Shown in pieces: positions 1 through 5,472 of a stretch of 9,024 bases of DNA. The stretch comes from JBBRUG01 sp038247995. Lineage in GTDB: Bacteria; Chloroflexota; Chloroflexia; Chloroflexales; Chloroflexaceae. The stretch is from NCBI GenBank assembly GCA_038247995.1, contig JBBRUG010000256.1, positions 1 through 9,024 of the forward strand, written 5' to 3'. The position numbers were made by a program, and so were the translations under genes. How positions within the stretch are numbered: position 1 is the first letter of the stretch; each line of letters begins with the position of its first letter. The notes beneath the pieces were generated by a model. It did not search any database and had not been told where the DNA came from. It saw only the letters and a list, made by a program, of their open reading frames with translations.

Positions 1-792
1 GCCATAATCGAGATCCCAGCGCTTGATCGAAAAGAGCGCCTGCAACATCAACTGCCGCTGCGGCGGAGCATCCGTGGCGGCCAGGCATTCGCTGAGGCCA
101 TGCACACACTCGTTCACAATTTCGTGCAAACTGCCGCTCTCGTCGTGAAACTCGCTGTAATGTTCCAGCGCCGCGAGGGGCAACACAGCAAATATCAGCG
201 CGGCCTGGGGCACATTATCGCGGCGCAGATGGGCATCGGCCAATTCCAAAATTGGGCGCAAGTTATCGGCAAACGCATCGATCGCGTTCCAACTATCGCC
301 GGCACTATGCGCGGCAACCGCCACCTGACGCTGGATCAGTTCCGCGTTCACCGGGCTTGCGTCGGCAGGCTGAAGCTGCAATTCGAGTAAATCCTCTAAT
401 TCCGGCTCTCGATCAATCATTCGGATGATCAATGCAATCAGCGCGGCTTTGTCCATCCGCTCAAGCCGACTGGCAAGCGCTTCAACCACGCGAAAAACCT
501 GCGGATGCGCCTGATAGGTAAGCAACAGGGCGGCAACGTGCTTGCATTGGCCGCCATCGCCGACAGGACAATTGCAATCGGCAGCGCGCACCGTGCCATT
601 GGGCGTTAGCGTAACCGAAACGCGATAGTACGGCGCACTGGAGCCGTAGCAGCGGGCGCTGATCGTTAGACCAGCGCGGCGGGTGTCAAAGATGGCATTC
701 TGGCGCGCATATTTTCGCCCACGGCCCAGGTATGGCTCACTGATCCAGGTCTCGATCGCGGCGTTGGTGATTGGGGGTGACAGATCGGCCAT
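1..792 (-). CDS. SWIM zinc-finger protein (C-terminus beyond window)
   Basis: An open frame runs without a stop from an ATG at 792 to the left edge, giving 264 visible residues; the C-terminus is missing. Residues 73-85 read CNCPVGDGGQCKH, which matches the SWIM zinc-finger pattern CxCx7CxH with C73, C75, C83 and H85 as predicted zinc ligands. About 70 residues precede the finger (WISEPYLGRGRKYARQ at 16-31), typical of SWIM proteins. The part after it is helical and acidic and I recognise no domain there. SWIM domains bind DNA or proteins and occur alone or fused to helicases; which applies cannot be told from this fragment. No Shine-Dalgarno is visible before the ATG, so the exact start is less certain than the gene. 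It follows the DUF1499 gene on the same strand after a 93-bp gap. The finger identification is firm; the function is unknown. Confidence 0.88.
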   Translation of the reverse strand, partial: MADLSPPITNAAIETWISEPYLGRGRKYARQNAIFDTRRAGLTISARCYGSSAPYYRVSVTLTPNGTVRAADCNCPVGDGGQCKHVAALLLTYQAHPQVFRVVEALASRLERMDKAALIALIIRMIDREPELEDLLELQLQPADASPVNAELIQRQVAVAAHSAGDSWNAIDAFADNLRPILELADAHLRRDNVPQAALIFAVLPLAALEHYSEFHDESGSLHEIVNECVHGLSECLAATDAPPQRQLMLQALFSIKRWDLDYG

Positions 793-821
793 ACGATTAC
801 GAACTTTGAGTAGATGAGTGG

Positions 822-833
822 GTGATATTTCAC
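822..833. promoter_or_regulatory. Possible operator-like dyad upstream of the SWIM gene
   Basis: On the minus strand the sequence GTGAAATATCAC is a near-perfect dyad (GTGA-N4-TCAC), 30 nt upstream of the SWIM gene ATG. Just upstream, 847-859 has GTCACC twice with an 8-nt period. AT-rich stretches that could act as -10 elements (TATAAA near 840-835 and TATAAT at 871-866, minus strand) lie around it, but no good -35 pairs with either. The half-sites recall CRP/FNR-type sites, but the 4-nt spacer does not fit CRP. Weak evidence; it may be chance in a 93-bp gap. Confidence 0.2.
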
Positions 834-885
834 ATTTATATAGATGTCACCGGGTCACCAGTTCGATTATAGATGGAACCAACGA

Positions 886-1377
886 TCAACGGGCGACGAG
901 TTGGGCGGCAAGGGCTGCGCTGAGTTGTTCCATGCGGCGCCGATTCACACCGGCATCATCATAGCCCAGACGCGCGGCGGAACGGAAATGCAGCAAGCCG
1001 GTAGTTTCGTCGGCGTAAAACTCGACATCGTCGGGAAAACCAACTGTGGGCGAACGGAACACGGCATGGAGATAGGTAGGCTGAACAACGATGATTTCGG
1101 CGCGCGGCTCGGCAGCAACGAGCGCGGCAACAGCTTCGATTGCGGCCTCGGGCGAGCCGACAAACGGCAACGGAGCAAGATACTGATCGGGGCGTTCGGC
1201 CTGGGTGCTCACGCAGTTCGGTGAAACTGGGCACGCAGCCAGACGGGCATCGCGCACGCCGATCGTGGCGGGCGCCCCGACGCGGCGCGCAGCAATTGCC
1301 AGCACGACCGTCAATAGTACACCAAGTAGCGTTATCCCAGCGAAGCCCCAGATGGCAAAACGAAGCAGTTTTTGCAT
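886..1377 (-). CDS. DUF1499 family membrane-anchored protein
   Basis: A 163-residue protein. Residues 7-29 form one hydrophobic N-terminal segment (membrane anchor or uncleaved signal), followed by a DUF1499 domain from about residue 45 to the end. Family hallmarks seen are CPVSPNCVST (49-58, with C49 and C55), YLHAVFRSPTVGFPDDVEF (102-120) and FRSAARLGYDDAGVNRRR (131-148). The biochemical function of DUF1499 is not established. The frame stays open upstream to an ATG at 1473, but the ATG at 1377 is preceded by AGGGGA with an 8-nt spacer and begins directly before the membrane segment, so I choose it. The domain is predicted to lie outside the cytoplasmic membrane. The gene is divergent from the membrane-protein gene at 1607 and upstream of the SWIM gene on the same strand. 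Family assignment is confident; role unknown. Confidence 0.9.
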   Translation of the reverse strand: MQKLLRFAIWGFAGITLLGVLLTVVLAIAARRVGAPATIGVRDARLAACPVSPNCVSTQAERPDQYLAPLPFVGSPEAAIEAVAALVAAEPRAEIIVVQPTYLHAVFRSPTVGFPDDVEFYADETTGLLHFRSAARLGYDDAGVNRRRMEQLSAALAAQLVAR

Positions 1378-1442
1378 TATGTTGTTCCCCTGATATTGCA
1401 GAATTCCAGTGTAAACCCAGGCATATCGTACCACGGAATAGA

Positions 1443-1463
1443 GGGACAAGGGGCAAGGGGACG
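1443..1463. repeat. Heptamer triplet GGGACAA/GGGGCAA/GGGGACG
   Basis: Three adjacent imperfect 7-bp units, G-rich on the plus strand (1443-1449, 1450-1456, 1457-1463), followed by AGGG. They lie 65 bp upstream of the DUF1499 start. Confidence 0.6.
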
Positions 1464-1477
1464 AGGGCCACAAACTT

Positions 1478-1498
1478 CCTTCGTCCTTCGTCTTTCGT
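1478..1498. repeat. Heptamer triplet CCTTCGT/CCTTCGT/CTTTCGT
   Basis: Three adjacent 7-bp units, two identical and the third with one change. Only 14 bp separates this triplet from the G-rich heptamer triplet at 1443-1463, so two arrays with the same period but different sequence are packed together. Confidence 0.7.
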
Positions 1499-1606
1499 CA
1501 TATCCGCAACATTTGCCGAACACCCAACGTACAAGATACAGAACCGCAGAGCGGGCCGGCGCACGGGCGACGGAGACCGCAGCGCGCAACAACAATGGGA
1601 GCCACG

Positions 1607-2032
1607 ATGAATATCAATCTCAATCAGAGCCAAGCCCGTAACGGTGGTATCTTCTTGATCGTACTGGGTGTGGTCGCGATTTTCAACCTGTGGTGGCTGG
1701 TTCCGGCCGCAGCGCTCGGTGGCGCAGGCGTTTTTGCTTACCGCCGCTCGCGCACACTCGGCCGCACCGGCGAAGCAGTTCAGGCGGCGTTGTGGGGTCT
1801 CGGCCTGGCGGTGCTTTACCTGATTGGCGCGATCTTCCCCGGCGTGCTGCTGCTGGCCGGCGCGAGCCTGTTGCTGCGGGGCCGCGAGCAGGAAGCCGAT
1901 GTCCGCGCCCAGCGCGTGATCGGCCAGATCACTAGCCGCCGCCGCACATTCAGCACGCCGAGCACGCCGACGAGTGTGACGATTGTGAACAATGAGCAGC
2001 CGAGCACCAGCGAGACGGTGCGGTTGCGGTAG
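1607..2032 (+). CDS. Small multi-pass membrane protein, LiaI/LiaF-like
   Basis: A 141-residue protein with hydrophobic stretches at about 13-28, 29-45, 60-75 and 77-91, so three to four membrane segments. They are followed by a charged cytosolic-type region (RGREQEADVRAQRV, 91-104) and a Ser/Thr/Pro-rich tail (STPSTPTS, 117-124). The opening GGIFLIVLGVVAIFN and the later GAIFPGVLLLAGASLLLRG resemble the LiaI/LiaF-like (DUF5668) transmembrane region found in envelope-stress sensors; this is a resemblance from memory, not a certain assignment. The frame also has an ATG at 1595, but the ATG at 1607 is preceded by GGGAG (1597-1601) with a 5-nt spacer, so I choose 1607. It is a single-gene unit: divergent from DUF1499 and closed by a strong terminator at 2150-2187. 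Gene confidence is high, function confidence low. Confidence 0.8.
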   Translation: MNINLNQSQARNGGIFLIVLGVVAIFNLWWLVPAAALGGAGVFAYRRSRTLGRTGEAVQAALWGLGLAVLYLIGAIFPGVLLLAGASLLLRGREQEADVRAQRVIGQITSRRRTFSTPSTPTSVTIVNNEQPSTSETVRLR

Positions 2033-2040
2033 ATCACTTC

Positions 2041-2076
2041 GCACTGAGCAAAACGACTGCGCACTGAGGCACTGAG
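2041..2076. repeat. Three copies of GCACTGAG in the 3' region
   Basis: The octamer GCACTGAG occurs at 2041-2048, 2061-2068 and 2069-2076, the last two directly adjacent. It lies in the 118-nt untranslated stretch between the membrane-protein stop and the terminator. A small hairpin (GAGCC-gggc-GGCTC, 2074-2087) follows. No function is apparent. Confidence 0.55.
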
Positions 2077-2149
2077 CCGGGCGGCTCGCTCCGCTCGCAC
2101 CATTCATCGTCTGACTTAATCGATCTGCCCTGCGCTGTAAGACACTGAT

Positions 2150-2187
2150 CCCGCTTGTACGCTTTGGCGTGCAGGCGGGGTTTTGTT
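2150..2187 (+). terminator. Strong intrinsic terminator
   Basis: The arms CCCGCTTGTACGC (2150-2162) and GCGTGCAGGCGGG (2167-2179) pair over 13 bp, with two G-U wobbles and one T-T mismatch, around a TTTG loop. G2180 and the U-rich tract TTTTGTT (2181-2187) follow. There is no matching T tract on the other side, so it works in the plus direction, ending the 1607-2032 transcript about 118 nt after its stop and insulating the PBP gene. Confidence 0.85.
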
Positions 2188-2213
2188 ATATCCGGCAGGC
2201 TGAAGCGGCACCA

Positions 2214-2222
2214 TGATATAAT
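2214..2222 (+). promoter_or_regulatory. Extended -10 promoter for the PBP gene
   Basis: TGATATAAT is a perfect extended -10 (TGn plus consensus TATAAT at 2217-2222). Positions 16-18 nt upstream hold no recognisable -35, which extended -10 promoters can dispense with. Transcription would begin near 2229, leaving an untranslated leader of about 60 nt before the PBP ATG at 2291. It lies about 27 nt after the terminator U tract. Confidence 0.7.
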
Positions 2223-2260
2223 ACGGCTATCGAAACATCTGTCCGTTTGTATCATTGGTT

Positions 2261-2281
2261 TGCGTTTTGCGTTTTGCGTTT
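2261..2281. repeat. Perfect heptamer triplet TGCGTTT
   Basis: Three exact tandem copies of TGCGTTT (2261-2267, 2268-2274, 2275-2281), ending 9 nt before the PBP start codon. They occupy the position where a ribosome binding site would be expected, and no Shine-Dalgarno is visible there. Confidence 0.8.
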
Positions 2282-2290
2282 TGATGCGCC

Positions 2291-4813
2291 ATGACATACC
2301 GCCCGCCACCGCCACGCTTCCTCCGTCGCCCGCGCCGCCGACGCACTACCTATGCCGTGCTGCCCTTCTTGGGGCGGCTTATGTTGGCGTTTGTTAAGCT
2401 GAGTCTGTTGGTCGGACTGAGTGGCGTGGCCGGGGCGATGTGGCTCTATTATCGGTACAGCAGCGATCTGCCCGACCCGCAGCGAATCAGCGAATACCGC
2501 AGCTTCGAGACGACGCGACTCTACGCCCGCGACGGCACAACCCTGCTCTATGAACTGATCGGCCCGCAGGCCGGACGGCGTACCCCCGTGCCGTATGAGC
2601 AGATCCCACCAATGCTCAAAGATGCAACTGTGGCCGTGGAAGATGCCGGCTTCTTCACGAACCCCGGCGTCGATCTACGCGGCATTGTCCGTGCGGCGTG
2701 GCAGAACTATCAGAGCGGCGAGATTGTCAGCGGCGCCTCGACGATCACCATGCAATTGGTGCGCAATATTTTGCTCGGCCCGGAAGAACGCAGTGAGCGC
2801 AGCTATGAACGTAAGCTGCGCGAGGCGATTCTGGCTGTTCGAGTTGGGCAGACCTATAGCAAAGAACAGATTCTGAGCCTCTACCTCAACGAAGTGTATT
2901 ATGGTGCGCAAGCCTATGGCGTCGAAGCCGCTGCACAGGCCTATTTCAGCAAATCGGTGGGTGAGTTAACTTCCGGCGAGGCGATATTGATCGCCGGCTT
3001 GCCTCAATCGCCATCGCAACTCGACCTGTTCGTTAACTTCGACGGCGCCCGGGCGCGCCAACAGATTACGCTGGGGTTGATGGTCGAAGCAGGCTATCTG
3101 AGTCAGGCGCAGGCCGACGTGATCTTCGCCGAGCCGATTGTACTGACGCCGCCGCAGACTGATCTGATTGCACCGCATTTTGTCTTTTATATCCGCGATC
3201 AACTAGAGGCCCGCTACGGCCCCGATCTGCTCTACCGGGCCGGATTGCGCGTGGTGACGAGCCTCGACCCGGCCTGGCAGGCGGAAGCCCAGCGCATCAC
3301 TCAAGCGCAGATCGCCGGACTGCGCGAACGTAATGCCTCAAACGCCGGTGTAGTGATTATGGCTCCTGACGGCCAGATTCTGGCGATGGTGGGCAGCGTA
3401 GATTATAACGCCCCCGATGGGCAGGTAAATGTGACCATGGCGCCCCGGCAGCCCGGATCGGCGTTGAAGCCGTTTGTGTACGCAGCGGCGCTGCAACGCG
3501 GCTGGACACCGGCGACGGTGATCTGGGATACACCGAGCGAGTGGGTCAACAGCGACGGGGTCGTCTATAAGCCGCAGAACTACGACAACTCGTTTCATGG
3601 CCCGATGCGCATGCGTATGGCACTGGCGAACTCGCTGAACATTCCAGCCGTAAAGGCGCTGGAGCACGTCGGCGTGGAGGGTTTTGTCGAGCAGATGGCG
3701 CGGGTGGGCGTAAGCACATTCGACGATCCAAGCCGGTATGGGCTGGCGATGGCGCTCGGCAGCAACGAAGTACGTCTGCTCGACCTGACGAGCGCCTATA
3801 ACACGCTGCACAATAGCGGGCGTTATGTCGCCCCGGTATCGGTATTGCGGGTCACGAACAGCCGGGGCGAAGTGGTGGAACGTTGGGCACCCGAACGCGG
3901 CCGGCCGGCCTTTGGCCCGCAGAGCGAGCAGATCGCCTACCTTGTCACGAGCATGCTCAGCGATAACGAGGCACGCTGGTATATGTTCGGGCGCAACAAT
4001 GTGATGGAACTGCCCGACATTGTGGCCGCCGCGAAGACCGGCACGAGTAATGATTTCCGCGACTCGTGGGCGATGGGTTACAGCACTGCGGTGACGATCG
4101 GGGTCTGGGTGGGCAACAACGACAGTTCGCCGATGGCCGAGGTGGCCGGGTCAAATGGCGCGGGGCAGATCTGGCGCGAACTGATGCTGCGGTACCATGC
4201 TGGACAGCCGACACTGCCCTTCCCAATGCCGCAGGGCGTAATAGCGGAAACCGTCTGCGCCGATACCGGCGGGCGCGCCGGCGAGGCGTGTCCGCGCCCG
4301 ATCAGCGAACTGTTTGTGGCCGGCAACGTGCCCGGCGAAGTGGACGTGACCTGGACGACGGTGCGCGTCGCGGGCGATGGGAGCTGCCTGGCGGCGCCGT
4401 ACACGCCCGCCAACCAGGTGCGCGAGGCGCGTTATGCCTTCTACCCGGCACAATTCCGCGATTGGGCGGCGCGGAATGTACCGCAACCGCCGACGGAACT
4501 CTGCGCGCCGCCGCAAGCGCCGAGTGTAGAGTTGGCCCGCATCGACCCACCCGGCGCCGCTGGGGAGATTACCGGCGCACAAGCATTCATTAGTGGAAAT
4601 GCGGCGGGCGCCTTTACGCTGGAGTACGGCGTTGGCCCAGCGCCGCAGCAGTGGCAGCCAATCGGGCAAGGCAATTTGCCGGTAACAAATGGCCTACTGG
4701 GCCTCTGGACAACCGCCGGCCTCGCGCCGGGCGAGTACACCTTGCGGCTGCGCGTTGTCAGCCCGGAGGGGATTCAGGCGACAGCGCAGCTTGTGGTGCG
4801 GGTAGAGCGATAG
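2291..4813 (+). CDS. Bifunctional class A penicillin-binding protein (transglycosylase/transpeptidase)
   Basis: An 840-residue peptidoglycan synthase that polymerises lipid II and crosslinks the stem peptides outside the membrane. A short basic cytosolic tail (RRPRRRR, 12-18) precedes one membrane helix at about 31-54. The GT51 transglycosylase covers about 68-250, with catalytic-type VEDAGFF (E117), GASTITMQLVRN (148-159) and KEQILSLYLNEVYYG (191-205). The transpeptidase covers about 350-635, with S390-x-x-K393 (PGSALKPF), S448-L-N450 and KTGT (582-585), all catalytic motifs intact. The last 200 residues form an extracellular tail with cysteines C656, C667, C699 and C738, ending in an Ig/fibronectin-like strand-rich segment (about 745-840). 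The length is usual for PBP1A-like enzymes. ATG 2291 is the only upstream choice, as an in-frame TGA lies at 2282-2284. An extended -10 drives it and no Shine-Dalgarno is seen. The acetyltransferase gene follows after 73 bp. Confidence 0.97.
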   Translation: MTYRPPPPRFLRRPRRRRTTYAVLPFLGRLMLAFVKLSLLVGLSGVAGAMWLYYRYSSDLPDPQRISEYRSFETTRLYARDGTTLLYELIGPQAGRRTPVPYEQIPPMLKDATVAVEDAGFFTNPGVDLRGIVRAAWQNYQSGEIVSGASTITMQLVRNILLGPEERSERSYERKLREAILAVRVGQTYSKEQILSLYLNEVYYGAQAYGVEAAAQAYFSKSVGELTSGEAILIAGLPQSPSQLDLFVNFDGARARQQITLGLMVEAGYLSQAQADVIFAEPIVLTPPQTDLIAPHFVFYIRDQLEARYGPDLLYRAGLRVVTSLDPAWQAEAQRITQAQIAGLRERNASNAGVVIMAPDGQILAMVGSVDYNAPDGQVNVTMAPRQPGSALKPFVYAAALQRGWTPATVIWDTPSEWVNSDGVVYKPQNYDNSFHGPMRMRMALANSLNIPAVKALEHVGVEGFVEQMARVGVSTFDDPSRYGLAMALGSNEVRLLDLTSAYNTLHNSGRYVAPVSVLRVTNSRGEVVERWAPERGRPAFGPQSEQIAYLVTSMLSDNEARWYMFGRNNVMELPDIVAAAKTGTSNDFRDSWAMGYSTAVTIGVWVGNNDSSPMAEVAGSNGAGQIWRELMLRYHAGQPTLPFPMPQGVIAETVCADTGGRAGEACPRPISELFVAGNVPGEVDVTWTTVRVAGDGSCLAAPYTPANQVREARYAFYPAQFRDWAARNVPQPPTELCAPPQAPSVELARIDPPGAAGEITGAQAFISGNAAGAFTLEYGVGPAPQQWQPIGQGNLPVTNGLLGLWTTAGLAPGEYTLRLRVVSPEGIQATAQLVVRVER

Positions 4814-4844
4814 AGCGATAGAGCGGGAGAGCGGGAGAGCGATA
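4805..4844. repeat. Five 8-bp tandem units GAGCGATA/GAGCGGGA
   Basis: Five contiguous octamers: GAGCGATA, GAGCGATA, GAGCGGGA, GAGCGGGA, GAGCGATA. The array begins inside the PBP gene: the last two sense codons (GAG CGA) and the TAG stop (4811-4813) come from the first unit and the first base of the second. The remaining units lie in the gap before the acetyltransferase gene. Confidence 0.9.
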
Positions 4845-4886
4845 ACCTGCAATAACACAGCAAGCATTAGCCAGCAGCCAGCACTT

Positions 4887-5444
4887 ATGATTACCATCAA
4901 CAATCTCAGTGCAAATGACAAAACCGCCATTCACGCAGCGGCGCAACTCCTGGTTGACGGATTTCGTGAACATTGGCCCAATGCCTGGCCGGATCTGGCT
5001 GCAGCGCTGGAAGAAGTACACGAAGCGCTGGAGTCGGGGAAGATCTGCCGGGCGGCGTTTGACGAAACTGGCACGCTGGTAGGCTGGATCGGCGCACTGC
5101 CGGAGTACGACGGTCGGGTGTGGGAGTTGCATCCACTCGTGGTGCGGGGTGACAAGCGGGGCGCGGGCGTTGGACGGGCGCTGATGGCGGATCTGGAGGC
5201 GCAGGTTGCAACGCGCGGCGGGCTGACGATCATGCTCGGCAGCGACGACGAGGACGCCATGACCTCGCTCAGCGGCGGCGATCTCTACCCCGACGTTTGG
5301 ACGCATATCACCGCCATCCGCAACCTGCGCGGCCACCCATATAGCTTCTACCAGAAATGCGGCTTTGTCATCGTTGGCGTGATTCCTGATGCGAACGGCA
5401 TTGGTAAGCCGGATATTTTGATGGCGAAGCGGATCATGCCGTAG
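4887..5444 (+). CDS. GNAT acetyltransferase, AAC(6')-Ii-like
   Basis: A 185-residue acetyl-CoA-dependent N-acetyltransferase. The GNAT acetyl-CoA loop is RGAGVGRAL (91-99, R/QxxGxG). The active-site strand reads WELHPLVV (79-86), and the C-terminal half contains LGSDDED (117-123), LYPDVW (133-138), NLRGHPYSFYQKCGF (146-160) and VIVGVIPDANGIGKPDILMAKRI (161-183). From memory, these blocks and their order match enterococcal aminoglycoside 6'-acetyltransferase AAC(6')-Ii, including its Glu and His in WELHPLVV (here E80 and H82). The N-terminus (HWPNAWPDLAAALEEV) also fits this group. Whether it modifies aminoglycosides or another amine cannot be told from sequence; uncharacterised homologues are common in environmental bacteria. 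No Shine-Dalgarno is visible; ATG 4887 fits the GNAT N-terminus. It lies 73 bp after the PBP and its TAG stop falls inside the palindrome at 5437-5472. Confidence 0.9.
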   Translation: MITINNLSANDKTAIHAAAQLLVDGFREHWPNAWPDLAAALEEVHEALESGKICRAAFDETGTLVGWIGALPEYDGRVWELHPLVVRGDKRGAGVGRALMADLEAQVATRGGLTIMLGSDDEDAMTSLSGGDLYPDVWTHITAIRNLRGHPYSFYQKCGFVIVGVIPDANGIGKPDILMAKRIMP

Positions 5445-5472
5445 CAATGCAACAAGTTGCATTGCTACGGCA
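5437..5472. repeat. Perfect 17-bp-arm palindrome at a convergent gene junction
   Basis: The arms TGCCGTAGCAATGCAAC (5437-5453) and its exact reverse complement (5456-5472) flank a 2-nt AA centre. As RNA the stem would close with a 4-nt loop and be very stable on either strand. The plus-strand acetyltransferase stop TAG (5442-5444) lies in the left arm, and the minus-strand oxidoreductase stop TAG (5467-5465) lies at the mirror position in the right arm; both genes end TG-CCG-TAG. No T tract follows on either side, so it is not a canonical intrinsic terminator, but it may act as a bidirectional 3'-end hairpin or be an inserted palindromic repeat. Confidence 0.95.

Larger units (their letters stand above)
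1378..1606. other. Divergent intergenic region
   Basis: This 229-bp gap separates two divergent genes and should hold both promoters. On the plus strand a weak candidate is TTGCCG (1513-1518), 16 nt, then GATACA (1535-1540), which matches the sigma-70 consensus poorly. I see no convincing -35/-10 pair on the minus strand. Two heptamer repeat triplets (listed separately) occupy its middle. I see no small gene or RNA here. Confidence 0.6.

Noticed and set aside
822..833. GTGA-N4-TCAC dyad as a true CRP site
   Set aside because: CRP sites have a 6-nt spacer between half-sites; here it is 4, so it is kept only as a weak generic dyad.
959..2107. 382-codon open frame on the minus strand
   Set aside because: It runs through the DUF1499 gene in another frame and antisense to the 1607-2032 membrane protein. 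Its translation is Arg/Ala/Cys-rich with no recognisable domain, as expected of a GC-rich shadow frame.
4758..5462. 234-codon open frame on the minus strand
   Set aside because: Antisense to the acetyltransferase gene, whose sense frame has intact GNAT motifs.
5437..5472. Palindrome as a classic bidirectional intrinsic terminator
   Set aside because: Neither side has a T tract following the stem, so I record it as a palindromic repeat with a possible 3'-end role only.
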